This document shows positions 8,246 to 17,818 of a stretch of 64,000 bases of DNA, piece by piece. A program made the position numbers and the translations under genes. The DNA is from Ascidiimonas aurantiaca. GTDB taxonomy: Bacteria > Bacteroidota > Bacteroidia > Flavobacteriales > Flavobacteriaceae. The notes beneath the pieces are model-generated. The model saw nothing but the letters and a program-made list of their open reading frames with translations. It was not told the origin of the DNA and searched no databases. The stretch is taken from contig NZ_JBBEWR010000017.1 of assembly GCF_037646345.1 (NCBI RefSeq), positions 29,242 through 93,241 on the forward strand, given 5' to 3'. Numbering within the stretch: position 1 is the first letter of the stretch; each line of letters opens with the position of its first letter.

Positions 8246-9283
8246 TTAATAGTGCTGCTTTAACGACTGCTGTAATACTCCGTTGTCACCCCGCATTTCC
8301 ATAACCACTTCACCACTCTCATAATAAAAGCGCAATAAGCCATACGAAATCTGGTTAACCAATGCCCCCACACGGTACTTGTTAGGTTCTCCTTTATTAT
8401 TGGTTGCCGCATGAGTAAGCCCGCTGGAAGTAAAATCGATAAAAGGATATTTTTTCTTTTTTAAAGGCATTTTTGAAAAATCAGATATATGTCTGTCCCC
8501 AGACAGAGCTATTACACCTTTGGCGTCACTGTTCTCAATAATCCTCATAAGCTTATCCACTTCGTGTGGAAAATTACCCCAGGTTTCATAACCATGCTCA
8601 TGAGAAAGCACTTGTACACTACTTACAATGATATTGAAATCTGCTTTAGATGATTGTAATACTTGCTCTAACCATTCCCACTGTGCCTTACCCAGCAAGG
8701 TCCCTTTCCCATAAGCATTGGGTTTATAGCGTTTTTTTGTTTCGTTATCCTCGGTAAGGGGAGTCCTAAAATAGCGGGTATCCAATACAATAAGCCGAAG
8801 GCTTCCGTTTGTATGCTTAAAATCTTTATGGTAATATACACCTTCCCGGGTTCTTCGAATATCATTTTCAGGTACTTCTAAAAAGTCCAGAAGTTCTTTT
8901 TGGCTTTCCTTTTTAGCATGAAATTCTACACCTCCATCATTCAGTCCGTAATCATGATCATCCCAGGTACCGTGAATTGCTACGGTTTCAGTAAGTTTTT
9001 TGTAATTTTCAACTGCCTTTTGCGCATCGTAATGTGCTTTCATTTTTTGCATATTGTCTGTATCTGCATACACATTGTCACCTCCCCATATCCAAATATC
9101 CGGGTTTTGCGACAAAATATCATCCCATAAGAGGTTAGGTACCTCAGCCTTATTGCAAGATCCAAAAGCGATGGTAAAATCTGCTGTGGTTTTAGGTGTT
9201 TTTTCAGAGGTTTTGATTTCTCCTTTCTTTTGGGAACCGCATGAAACCAGGAGATAGAGGGCTCCATATAAAAAATACTTCAT
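8246..9283 (-). CDS. Alkaline phosphatase D (PhoD-like) family lipoprotein
   Basis: 345 residues. The signal ends with the lipobox LVSC, so the protein is probably membrane-anchored outside the cytoplasm. The PhoD-like metallophosphatase core is present: FGSCNKAEVPN, WIWGGDNVYAD (metal-binding Asp and Asn), HGTWDDHDYGLNDGG, VLDTRYFRT and ALSGDRHISDFS. Members hydrolyse phosphate mono- or diesters and need calcium and iron in known cases. It is shorter than the classic PhoD of Bacillus and lacks its N-terminal domain, as in many Bacteroidota. Monocistronic. Confidence 0.9.
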   Translation of the reverse strand: MKYFLYGALYLLVSCGSQKKGEIKTSEKTPKTTADFTIAFGSCNKAEVPNLLWDDILSQNPDIWIWGGDNVYADTDNMQKMKAHYDAQKAVENYKKLTETVAIHGTWDDHDYGLNDGGVEFHAKKESQKELLDFLEVPENDIRRTREGVYYHKDFKHTNGSLRLIVLDTRYFRTPLTEDNETKKRYKPNAYGKGTLLGKAQWEWLEQVLQSSKADFNIIVSSVQVLSHEHGYETWGNFPHEVDKLMRIIENSDAKGVIALSGDRHISDFSKMPLKKKKYPFIDFTSSGLTHAATNNKGEPNKYRVGALVNQISYGLLRFYYESGEVVMEMRGDNGVLQQSLKQHY

Positions 9284-9355
9284 TCTTTTAAGTTTTCGGT
9301 AAATGTAGCGATTCCTACATTAATTCTATATTATAAAATTGTATCTTAGCCGCCT

Positions 9356-10375
9356 ATGAAAATGAATGATTCAGACATCCTGAAAAAGGAGCTGGAAACC
9401 CCCAGAAAAATAGTTATTGTTCCTCATAGAAATCCAGATGGGGATGCTGTTGGTTCTTCTCTGGCATTATGGCATTTCTTTACCAATTCCGGACATAAGG
9501 CGACGGTAGTAAGCCCAAACGACTATCCTGATTTTTTGAAGTGGGTACCGGGTGAAGAAACCATTGTTAAATTTGACAGTAATAAACAAAAAGCTACAGA
9601 GCTTCTTACAGAGGCCCATTATATCTTTACCGTAGATTTTAATTCTTTCTCGCGGATTGAAGAGATGAAACCGGTACTTGAAAACTGCGATGCAACTTTT
9701 GTGATGATAGATCACCATCAGCAGCCAGACAGCTATGCAAAATTTATGTATTCTGACACCTCTATGAGTTCTACCTGTGAAATGGTATTTAACTTTTTAG
9801 AAGAATGGGGGGCGTTGCCATTAATAGAAGAGAACATTGCTACCTGCCTTTACATGGGTATTATGACCGATACCGGTTCCTTCAGGTTTCCTTCTACCAC
9901 AAGCACCACACACCGGGTCATTGCAACGCTTATTGATAAAGGAGCACGTAATGCCTATATACACAATCAGGTGTATGATACCAATTCTGTTAATAAATTG
10001 CAACTATTAGGGTGTGCGCTCAGCAACCTTATATTTCTGGAGAATTACAGAACGGTGTTTATTACGCTTTCCAGCCGTGAACTGGAACAACATCAATTTA
10101 AAAAAGGAGATACCGAGGGCTTTGTAAACTACGGCCTATCCCTTAAAAATATTGTTTTCTCTGTAATTTTCATTGAAAATGCAGAAGAAGGATATATAAA
10201 GATCTCTCTTCGCTCCAAAGGAAGTTTTGATGTGAATGAATTTGCCAGAAAGCATTTTAACGGAGGGGGGCATGTTAATGCAGCCGGAGGACGAAGTGAC
10301 CTCCCTATCAAACAGACTACAGACTATTTTAAAAGCATATTGCCTGAATATGTAACCAAATTACACAATTCATGA
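9356..10375 (+). CDS. nrnA: DHH/DHHA1 phosphoesterase, NrnA-like oligoribonuclease/pAp phosphatase
   Basis: 339 residues. The DHH motifs are clear: VPHRNPDGDAVGSS near the N-terminus, TVDFNS, and MIDHHQQP, with the C-terminal DHHA1 domain ending in NGGGHVNAAGG. NrnA enzymes degrade nano-RNA and dephosphorylate 3'-phosphoadenosine 5'-phosphate. The stop overlaps the start of gldI by ATGA, an arrangement common in flavobacteria. The first codon could also be the ATG at 9362 (MNDSD). Confidence 0.93.
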   Translation: MKMNDSDILKKELETPRKIVIVPHRNPDGDAVGSSLALWHFFTNSGHKATVVSPNDYPDFLKWVPGEETIVKFDSNKQKATELLTEAHYIFTVDFNSFSRIEEMKPVLENCDATFVMIDHHQQPDSYAKFMYSDTSMSSTCEMVFNFLEEWGALPLIEENIATCLYMGIMTDTGSFRFPSTTSTTHRVIATLIDKGARNAYIHNQVYDTNSVNKLQLLGCALSNLIFLENYRTVFITLSSRELEQHQFKKGDTEGFVNYGLSLKNIVFSVIFIENAEEGYIKISLRSKGSFDVNEFARKHFNGGGHVNAAGGRSDLPIKQTTDYFKSILPEYVTKLHNS

Positions 10376-10926
10376 AAAAAAAGGTTATCCTGCTTCTTAC
10401 GATCATTTGTTTCGTTTCCTGTAAAGAACCCGAACCCAGACATCCTGTCTCTTCAAGATCCGGAACCTTTTTTAAAGAATCTGTAGAACGCAATAAACAA
10501 TTACTGGCATTTGAAGAAAACCTCATCAAAAAATACATGGATGCCCATCCGGAGCATACCTATCATAATTCATCAAACGGGTACTGGTACTATTACAATA
10601 GTCAGGTAACTGAAGCTACCCATACTCCTGTAGAGAACGACATAGTAAAAATAACTTATGATATTAGAACATTTAACCAAGACACCTTATACACCCATCA
10701 GGAAATAGGTGAAATTGTGTTTAAAATTGATAAAGAAGCACTCTTTCCGGGATTGCGAACGGGTGTAAAGCTTATGAAAGAAGGAGAAACTGTTACTTTT
10801 TTATTACCTTCTGCCATGGGATATGGATATCATGGTGACGAAAATAAAATAGGCACTAATTTTCCGCTCATTTCTACAGTAACATTACATGAAATTATCG
10901 ATCGTTATAAAGACAGTATAAACTAA
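10372..10926 (+). CDS. gldI: Gliding motility-associated FKBP-type peptidyl-prolyl isomerase GldI
   Basis: 184 residues. A lipoprotein signal with lipobox FVSC precedes a single FKBP domain covering roughly residues 70-180 (VENDIVKITYDI, ALFPGLRTGVKLMKEGETVTFLLPSAMGYGYHG). GldI is a flavobacterial lipoprotein needed for gliding in Flavobacterium johnsoniae and is thought to help fold envelope components of the gliding/T9SS machinery. It sits between nrnA and a second prolyl isomerase, suggesting a small periplasmic folding operon. Confidence 0.92.
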   Translation: MKKKVILLLTIICFVSCKEPEPRHPVSSRSGTFFKESVERNKQLLAFEENLIKKYMDAHPEHTYHNSSNGYWYYYNSQVTEATHTPVENDIVKITYDIRTFNQDTLYTHQEIGEIVFKIDKEALFPGLRTGVKLMKEGETVTFLLPSAMGYGYHGDENKIGTNFPLISTVTLHEIIDRYKDSIN

Positions 10927-10950
10927 ACTAATTTAACTATTACTAATATT

Positions 10951-12072
10951 ATGAAAAACCTCAAGTTTTTAGCATTTATTGGCTTGCTTTTTATAGTCTT
11001 GGGCTGCGGAAACAAAGACTACAAAGTATTGGGAGAAGGAGTTTTTGCAGATATCCAGACCAACAAAGGAGATATTATTGTAAAGCTGACCTATAAAGAA
11101 ACGCCCGTAACTGTAGCAAATTTTATAACCCTTGCAGAAGGAACCAATGCTTATGTGGCAGATAGCCTCAAGAAAGTGAAATACTATAACGGTGTCACGT
11201 TTCACAGAGTTATTAAAGACTTCATGATTCAGGGAGGCGATCGTGCCGGTAATGGCAGGGGAAATCCCGGGTACCGGTTTGAAGATGAAATAGTTGACAG
11301 CCTTACTCACGATAAACCCGGAATACTCTCTATGGCAAATGCCGGACCCAACACCAACGGAAGTCAGTTCTTTATTACCCATGCTCCTACTCCTCATCTT
11401 AACGGAAGGCATACAGTGTTTGGTGAAGTAGTGAAAGGTATGGAAGTGGTAGATTCTATAGCCAATGTAGAAACAGGGAACGCAGACAGACCGATAGAAA
11501 AAGTGACTATTGACAATGTAGTTTGTATTCAGAATGGAAAGGATGCAAAGGCTTTTGACGCTCCGGAAATACTCAAATCTTATTTTGACGGAGTAGCCAA
11601 AAGAGAAGAAAAAGCTAAAAAAGCGATTGACGATTTACTCGCTGAAGTGAAAAACCAGAAAGAACAGGCAAAAGAATTGCCCAGTGGCTTAAAGATGTAT
11701 TACTTTAAAAAGGGAGAAGGAGAAAAGCCTGTAAATGGTCAGTTTGTTGCTGTAAATTATGCAGGGTTCCTGGAAAAAGATGGTACTTTGTTTGATACCA
11801 GTTGGGAAGAGGTAGCGAAAAGGTATAATAAGTATCAGGAATTTGCTAAAATGCGCAGAGGTAACTTTGAGCCCGCAAAGATGCTTTATGGACCGGAATC
11901 ACCTCTTGTTGCCGGTTTTAAAGAAGGGCTTTCTGAAATGCGGGTAGGTGATAAAGTCCGTATATTTATTCCATCACACCTGGGCTACGGCCCCAGTGGC
12001 TATGGCCCCATCCCTCCGTCAGCCAATCTTTTCTTCGATATTGAGATACTGGAAATTATAAGTACTAAATAA
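10951..12072 (+). CDS. Fused cyclophilin-FKBP peptidylprolyl isomerase lipoprotein
   Basis: 373 residues. A signal with lipobox VLGC is followed by a cyclophilin domain (about 35-200; GVTFHRVIKDFMIQGGDR, SMANAGPNTNGSQFFIT) and then an FKBP domain (about 235-373; GQFVAVNYAGFLEKDGTLFDTS, GLSEMRVGDKVRIFIPSHLGYG). The two domains belong to unrelated isomerase families joined by a lysine/glutamate-rich helical linker. It lies 24 bases after gldI and ends at a strong terminator. The likely role is folding of exported proteins in the periplasm. Confidence 0.93.
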   Translation: MKNLKFLAFIGLLFIVLGCGNKDYKVLGEGVFADIQTNKGDIIVKLTYKETPVTVANFITLAEGTNAYVADSLKKVKYYNGVTFHRVIKDFMIQGGDRAGNGRGNPGYRFEDEIVDSLTHDKPGILSMANAGPNTNGSQFFITHAPTPHLNGRHTVFGEVVKGMEVVDSIANVETGNADRPIEKVTIDNVVCIQNGKDAKAFDAPEILKSYFDGVAKREEKAKKAIDDLLAEVKNQKEQAKELPSGLKMYYFKKGEGEKPVNGQFVAVNYAGFLEKDGTLFDTSWEEVAKRYNKYQEFAKMRRGNFEPAKMLYGPESPLVAGFKEGLSEMRVGDKVRIFIPSHLGYGPSGYGPIPPSANLFFDIEILEIISTK

Positions 12073-12078
12073 CAAATA

Positions 12079-12104
12079 AAAAAGAGCCCGATCGGGCTCT
12101 TTTT
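12079..12104. terminator. Bidirectional intrinsic terminator
   Basis: AAAGAGCCCGA (12081-12091) pairs perfectly with TCGGGCTCTTT (12092-12102), flanked by A- and T-tracts. It separates the converging prolyl isomerase and pepD genes. Confidence 0.85.
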
Positions 12105-13564
12105 TATTTTTCAGGTATGCTCTCCAAAATAGCTTTGGTAAAAGTCCAGAATTTCTCTACCGATGCAATTTCTGCCCGCTCATCAGGAGAATGTGCTCCT
12201 TTTATATTAGGCCCAAAACTTATCATGTCCATTTCAGGATAATGCTGTCCTAAAATACCACATTCCAGTCCGGCATGACACGCTACTACACGAGGTTCAC
12301 TCTCAAACAACTGTACGTACTTTTGTTTGAGTACCTGTAGAATAGGCGATTTGATATTGGGGGTCCATCCCGGGTAATCTCCACTATAGGTTACCTCAAA
12401 CCCTGCCAGTTCAAAGGCTGCTCTTAAACTGTTCGCCAGGTCTGCCTTAGCCGATTCTACTGAAGAGCGGGTAAGACAACTAACCTGTATTTTTCCACTA
12501 TCTGCATATACCCTGGCTATATTATTAGAAGTTTCAACCAACCCATCCATTGTCGCACTCATAGCATATACGCCATTTAAGGCAGCGTATAAAGCTCTGG
12601 TTAACCCCTCCTGAACACCAAGTTCCATGATCGCTTTCGGAGCATTTGTTTCCTTTACTTCAATTGCAAGTGAAGGCTCGGTAGAGGCCAGTTCTTTCTT
12701 AATAATTTCGGCAAGTTCTGTAAATTCATAAACAAAAGCATCTTTTTGTGGTGTATCTACCACAACTACTGCAAAACTTTCTCTGGGTATGGCATTTCGC
12801 AGCCCTCCGCCGTCTATTTGCGCAATGCGAAGGCCAAACTGCTCGAAACCTTCAAACAAGAGCCGGTTCATAATTTTATTGGCATTTCCCAGTCCCAGAT
12901 GAATATCCATACCGCTGTGTCCGCCACGAAGTCCTTTTACGGTGATAGCATAGGCTATTGTTCCCTCGGGTACCTCTTCTTCGCGATATGTTCTAATAGC
13001 GGTAATGTCAACCCCGCCTGCACAACCTATATCAATCTCATCATCTTCTTCCGTGTCCAGATTGAGTAATATCTCACCTTCCAGCAAACCGCCTTCTAAG
13101 TGCATGGCTCCTGTCATACCGGTTTCCTCATCTATAGTAAATAATGCTTCGATAGCGGGATGAGGAAGATCATTGCTTTCCAAAACAGCCATAATGGTAG
13201 CTACTCCCAATCCGTTATCGGCTCCCAGAGTAGTACCTTTTGCTTTTACCCATCCTTTTTCTACATACATTTCTATTCCCTGGTTTTCGAAATCAAATTC
13301 AGTATCTGCATTTTTTTGATGCACCATATCCAAATGTGATTGTAAAACTACTTTTTTACGATTTTCCATACCGGGTGTTGCCGGTTTTCGTATAATCACG
13401 TTCCCAACAGTATCGCGAATGGTTTCCAGTTGAAGTTTCTTACCAAAATTCATTATAAACTCGATGACTCTCTCTTCTTTTTTTGAAGGCCTGGGCACCG
13501 CATTCAGGTCTGCAAAATTGCTCCAGATCTCTGCAGGCGCAAGCAAGCGTATTTCTTTATTCAT
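12104..13564 (-). CDS. pepD: Aminoacyl-histidine dipeptidase (M20 family)
   Basis: 486 residues, the usual PepD length. It hydrolyses Xaa-His dipeptides such as carnosine. Zinc-site motifs are VLQSHLDMVHQKN, GADNGLGVA, DEETGMTGA (with the catalytic Glu pair) and HAGLECGIL, and the lid/dimerisation domain has RGGHSGMDIHLG. No signal peptide is present, so it is cytoplasmic. A promoter box lies at 13585-13592. Confidence 0.95.
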   Translation of the reverse strand: MNKEIRLLAPAEIWSNFADLNAVPRPSKKEERVIEFIMNFGKKLQLETIRDTVGNVIIRKPATPGMENRKKVVLQSHLDMVHQKNADTEFDFENQGIEMYVEKGWVKAKGTTLGADNGLGVATIMAVLESNDLPHPAIEALFTIDEETGMTGAMHLEGGLLEGEILLNLDTEEDDEIDIGCAGGVDITAIRTYREEEVPEGTIAYAITVKGLRGGHSGMDIHLGLGNANKIMNRLLFEGFEQFGLRIAQIDGGGLRNAIPRESFAVVVVDTPQKDAFVYEFTELAEIIKKELASTEPSLAIEVKETNAPKAIMELGVQEGLTRALYAALNGVYAMSATMDGLVETSNNIARVYADSGKIQVSCLTRSSVESAKADLANSLRAAFELAGFEVTYSGDYPGWTPNIKSPILQVLKQKYVQLFESEPRVVACHAGLECGILGQHYPEMDMISFGPNIKGAHSPDERAEIASVEKFWTFTKAILESIPEK

Positions 13565-13584
13565 ATTACATGTATTAAACGTTA

Positions 13585-13592
13585 CAAATGTA
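13585..13592 (-). promoter_or_regulatory. -7 promoter box (TACATTTG) of pepD
   Basis: Perfect TAnnTTTG match on the minus strand, 20 bases before the pepD ATG. The intergenic region also carries the divergent box at 13625-13632. Confidence 0.5.
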
Positions 13593-13624
13593 CATATAGA
13601 ACCTTACAATACCATTTATTTAAT

Positions 13625-13632
13625 TATTTTTG
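13625..13632 (+). promoter_or_regulatory. -7 promoter box (TATTTTTG) of the DUF3810 gene
   Basis: Perfect TAnnTTTG match on the plus strand, only 4 bases before the first ATG of the DUF3810 gene. Transcription from here would start at about that ATG, so the message is either leaderless or translated from the next ATG at 13649. Confidence 0.5.
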
Positions 13633-13636
13633 GCGA

Positions 13637-14704
13637 ATGACCAAGCGGATGAAAACCCTGATCGCTCTTTCCATTTTGCCACAAATAGTTGTGGTAAAGA
13701 TACTTGCGAGATATCCGGATCTTATTGAAACCTATTACAGCAACGGGATATATCCCTGGATATCAGGTGTTTTCAGAATTATGTTTGGGTGGATACCCTT
13801 CTCGGTGGGTGATATCTTTTATACCATTGCAGCTCTGCTTATTATACGTTTTCTTATTCTAAAGGGCCGTATGTTTTTCTTCGAAACACGTAACTTTTTC
13901 CGGGAAGTATTTGTAGTATTATCTATCGTATATTTTGTATTTCACCTCTTTTGGGGAATGAACTACTACCGGTTACCCATAAGCAATACTTTAAACATTA
14001 GCGAAGACTATACAACAGAAGATCTGGTATCTTTTACAAAGCGTCTTATTGAAAAAAGCAATGAGTTACATCTTAAAATTACGGATAATGACACACTTAT
14101 GGTAACCATCCCCTATACGCACAGGCAGATCTACGATAAAACGATGGATGGTTTTGCTGTTCTGGGTAACAAAATTCCGGGATTTTCATACAAACATAAA
14201 AGTATAAAGTCTTCTCTATACAGTAAAGCATTAACATATATGGGATATGGCGGGTATTTAAACCCTTTTACTAATGAAGCACAGGTAAACAGCCTCGCAT
14301 TTAGTTATAAATATCCTACGGTAAGTTGTCATGAACAGGCACATCAAATTGGATACTCGGCTGAAAATGAAGCCAATTTTATAGGATATCTGGCTGCAGT
14401 GAACAATCAGGATATTTATTTTCAATATTCCGGTTATGTGTACAGTCTTCGGTATTGCCTGGGAGAGTTACGTCACCGTGATGAGAATTTATTCAGGGAA
14501 ATGAATACACTTATTAACCCCGGCATCATAAAGAATTATATTGAAGTGGCCCGTTTCTGGAAGAAATATGAAAATCCCGCAGAACCTGCATTTAAAAGTT
14601 CATTTAATACATTTCTTAAAGCCAATAATCAAAAAGACGGAATTAAAAGCTATAATTATGTGGTAGCCTTATTGATAAATTACCATAAAAAGCATGTGCT
14701 ATAG
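13637..14704 (+). CDS. DUF3810 membrane protein with an HExxH motif
   Basis: 355 residues. Three hydrophobic segments occupy about the first 110 residues, followed by a soluble domain. The motif SCHEQAHQIGYSAENEANF (HEQAH at 232-236, with acidic residues at 243 and 245) is a zinc-metallopeptidase-like HExxH arrangement. DUF3810 proteins are Bacteroidota/Firmicutes membrane proteins with no established substrate; peptidase activity is an inference from the motif. The start may be the ATG at 13649 because the -7 promoter box lies only 4 bases before 13637. Confidence 0.85.
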   Translation: MTKRMKTLIALSILPQIVVVKILARYPDLIETYYSNGIYPWISGVFRIMFGWIPFSVGDIFYTIAALLIIRFLILKGRMFFFETRNFFREVFVVLSIVYFVFHLFWGMNYYRLPISNTLNISEDYTTEDLVSFTKRLIEKSNELHLKITDNDTLMVTIPYTHRQIYDKTMDGFAVLGNKIPGFSYKHKSIKSSLYSKALTYMGYGGYLNPFTNEAQVNSLAFSYKYPTVSCHEQAHQIGYSAENEANFIGYLAAVNNQDIYFQYSGYVYSLRYCLGELRHRDENLFREMNTLINPGIIKNYIEVARFWKKYENPAEPAFKSSFNTFLKANNQKDGIKSYNYVVALLINYHKKHVL

Positions 14705-14809
14705 CTACGTTTTCCATGACCAATTCAATTCACAATTAACATTTATTCCTGCGCAGGGTTTTGATTTTCTATTAACTTTAGGACTTTTTAACTAACCCTT
14801 CCAGAAGAA

Positions 14810-17806
14810 ATGAAAAGAAAATTATCCTTTCTCACCATAATATGGTGCTTTTACCTGGGTGCCGCCCAGGATTATTTTCCTAAAAATGATGGTGTTAAAA
14901 CAGAAGATCATCATTATACTGCCTTCATCAACGCAAAAATATATACCGCTCCCGGGGAAACCCTTGATAATGCGACCCTTCTTATCAAAAAGAATACGAT
15001 AGAAGCAGTAGGTGCTAATGTTTCATTACCAGAAAATTGTGTGGTCATTGACCTTAAGGGTAAATATATATACCCTTCTTTTATAGACCTGTACACTGAT
15101 TTTGGGGTAGCCAAGCCTTCTGAAAAAAGGAGCCGGAATAACACGGTTCAATACGATGCTACCCGCGAAGGGTATTATTGGAATGACCACATTATGCCCG
15201 AAAAAAAGGCCATTGAAAAATTTAGTTTTAACGAAAAGAAAGCTGAAGAATTTCTCAAAGCAGGTTTTGGTGTAGTGAATACACATATACACGACGGTAT
15301 TATAAGAGGTACCAGCGTTCTGGTTGCTCTCAATACCGAAGCAGATAACGGAAAGAGAATTTTGGACCAAAACGCTGCACAGCACCTTTCTTTTAAAAAA
15401 AGTGTTACTTCTCCCCAAAGATACCCTACTTCTCTCATGGGAGCTATGGCACTGCTTCGTCAGTTCTATCACGATGCCGCATGGTACGAAAAAGGCAATG
15501 CTAACACCAAAGATCTCGCCATTGAAAATGTATTAAAAAACCGCGAGCTCCCCCAAATATTTGATGCAGGAAGCAAATACAACAACCTGCGGGCAGATAA
15601 GATAGGTGATGAATTTGGAATTAACTATATCATAAAAGGCGGCGGAGACGAATTTGAACGCATTACGGAAATCGAAAACACCGGGGCACGGTATATCATA
15701 CCCATCAATTTCCCGAAGCCGTATGATGTTACTGATCCTTATAACGCTTCAAAAGTTACTCTGGCCGATATGCGATTCTGGAACCAGGCGCCTTCCAATC
15801 CTGCACTGCTGGAAGAGCGTAATATACAATTTGCACTCACTACAGACGGTCTTAAAAAATTAAACACTTTTCATACGCATTTGCAGAAGGCTATTGCATA
15901 CGGTCTAAGTAAAAAACAAGCATTGGCCGCATTAACTACCATTCCGGCTGCTTTTATGGGAAGAGAAAACCAACTCGGGAAACTGGCTGTAGGATATAAT
16001 GCTAATTTCCTTATCGCTTCGGGAGATATTTTTGAGGAAAAAACCATTCTATATGAAAACTGGGTACAGGGACAAAAACATCAAATCAATGACTTTTCAG
16101 TAAAAGACATTAGAGGCACCTATCAACTTACGGTAGCAGGCACCTCATATGAACTTACCATAAACGGGAAACTTTCAAAGCCCACCGTAAAAGTAATGCA
16201 GGACTCTGTAAAGATTGAATCAGGGATCACTTATAACAACGGATGGGTTAACCTTTTCTTTACACCGGCATCAGATAAAGAGGCTTCTTTTGTTCGTTTA
16301 TCAGCACCTGTAACCAATATCCAGAAAATTTTGGGAAAAGGCATCCTTACCAACGGAAAAGAAATTACCTGGGAAGCTATAAGAAAAGAGGATGCCGCTG
16401 AGAAAAACGAAAAGAGTGATGAGGAAAAAGCCGTTGCCGTACCCAAAGTAATGCCGGTTACGTTTCCAAACAAAGCTTTCGGTTTTTCCCAAAAGCCCGA
16501 AAAACAAAATATCCTTTTCAAAAATGCCACCGTGTGGACCAATGAAAATGAAGGGATTCTTAAAAATGCAGACGTGTGGGTTGTAAACGGAAAGATAAAA
16601 GCTGTCGGGAAAGATCTTGAGGCCAGTGATGCCCGTATCATAGATGCTTCCGGAAAGCATCTCACTTCGGGAATTATTGATGAGCATTCTCATATTGCAG
16701 CCGCCAGTATAAACGAAGCCGGACACAATTCAACTGCCGAAGTTACCATAGAAGATGTGGTAGAACCCGATGATATCGATATTTATCGCAATCTTTCAGG
16801 TGGTGTAACCACCATACAGATCCTGCACGGCTCTGCAAATCCTATCGGTGGAAGATCGGCCCTTATAAAACTAAAATGGGGAGAAAATGCTGATGAAATG
16901 CTTATAGATAATGCTCTCGGATTTATAAAATTTGCATTGGGAGAGAATGTTAAACAATCTAACTGGTCCAGTTATAACCGTTTTCCGCAAAGCCGTATGG
17001 GTGTTGAGCAGGTTTTTATAGACTATTTTCAAAGAGCAAAAGAATACAACGAAAAATGGGATGCCTATGAAGCCCTTTCCACACGACAAAAAGCAAGAAC
17101 AAAAGCTCCCCGGTATGACGAAGAACTACACACCATCGCAGAGATTATAAACAAAGAACGCTTTATTTCCTGCCACTCATATGTACAAAGTGAGATCAAT
17201 ATGCTTATGAAAGTGGCAGAAAAATTTAATTTTAACGTAAATACATTTACCCATATTCTCGAAGGGTATAAAGTAGCCGATAAAATGGCAGCTCATGGTG
17301 TGGCAGGTTCCACCTTTTCAGACTGGTGGGCTTACAAATACGAAGTGAATGATGCCATTCCTTACAATGCCGCTATCATGCACCGTGAAGGGGTACTCGT
17401 AGCCATTAACTCAGATGATGCCGAAATGTCCAGAAGATTGAACCAGGAAGCTGCCAAAGCCGTTAAGTATGGAGGTGTTCCTGAAGAAGAAGCCTGGAAA
17501 TTTGTCACCCTTAATCCTGCAAAAATGCTTCACCTGGACGATAGGACCGGGAGTATAAAAACCGGCAAAGATGCAGATCTGGTATTGTGGAGCGATCACC
17601 CCCTGTCTGTTTATGCCGTTGCTGAAAAAACCATGATAGAAGGCGTTATTTACTACGATTCTTCACAAATAGATAATCAGCTTGCCAGGATCGAAGAAGA
17701 ACGCAATACACTTGTGAATATGATGATACGGGCCAAAAATAAAGGTATGAAAACCCGAACACCCGAGAAAAAGGAAAAAAGACATCTGCACTGTGACTCA
17801 CTTTAA
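14810..17806 (+). CDS. Large secreted amidohydrolase with two amidohydrolase-like halves
   Basis: 998 residues with signal peptide MKRKLSFLTIIWCFYLGAAQ. Two amidohydrolase (imidazolonepropionase-like) modules are visible. In the C-terminal module the metal ligands are kept: IIDEHSHIAA (HxH), CHSYVQSE, THILEGYK and INSDDAEMSRR. In the N-terminal module the equivalent site reads FIDLYTDFG, so the HxH pair is absent and that half is likely non-catalytic. A lysine/glutamate-rich linker (about 520-545) joins them. The substrate is unknown. The next gene, 12 bases downstream, encodes a related protein, so the two probably act as a pair in the periplasm or on the surface. Confidence 0.88.
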   Translation: MKRKLSFLTIIWCFYLGAAQDYFPKNDGVKTEDHHYTAFINAKIYTAPGETLDNATLLIKKNTIEAVGANVSLPENCVVIDLKGKYIYPSFIDLYTDFGVAKPSEKRSRNNTVQYDATREGYYWNDHIMPEKKAIEKFSFNEKKAEEFLKAGFGVVNTHIHDGIIRGTSVLVALNTEADNGKRILDQNAAQHLSFKKSVTSPQRYPTSLMGAMALLRQFYHDAAWYEKGNANTKDLAIENVLKNRELPQIFDAGSKYNNLRADKIGDEFGINYIIKGGGDEFERITEIENTGARYIIPINFPKPYDVTDPYNASKVTLADMRFWNQAPSNPALLEERNIQFALTTDGLKKLNTFHTHLQKAIAYGLSKKQALAALTTIPAAFMGRENQLGKLAVGYNANFLIASGDIFEEKTILYENWVQGQKHQINDFSVKDIRGTYQLTVAGTSYELTINGKLSKPTVKVMQDSVKIESGITYNNGWVNLFFTPASDKEASFVRLSAPVTNIQKILGKGILTNGKEITWEAIRKEDAAEKNEKSDEEKAVAVPKVMPVTFPNKAFGFSQKPEKQNILFKNATVWTNENEGILKNADVWVVNGKIKAVGKDLEASDARIIDASGKHLTSGIIDEHSHIAAASINEAGHNSTAEVTIEDVVEPDDIDIYRNLSGGVTTIQILHGSANPIGGRSALIKLKWGENADEMLIDNALGFIKFALGENVKQSNWSSYNRFPQSRMGVEQVFIDYFQRAKEYNEKWDAYEALSTRQKARTKAPRYDEELHTIAEIINKERFISCHSYVQSEINMLMKVAEKFNFNVNTFTHILEGYKVADKMAAHGVAGSTFSDWWAYKYEVNDAIPYNAAIMHREGVLVAINSDDAEMSRRLNQEAAKAVKYGGVPEEEAWKFVTLNPAKMLHLDDRTGSIKTGKDADLVLWSDHPLSVYAVAEKTMIEGVIYYDSSQIDNQLARIEEERNTLVNMMIRAKNKGMKTRTPEKKEKRHLHCDSL

Positions 17807-17818
17807 AAATTAAAAAAA

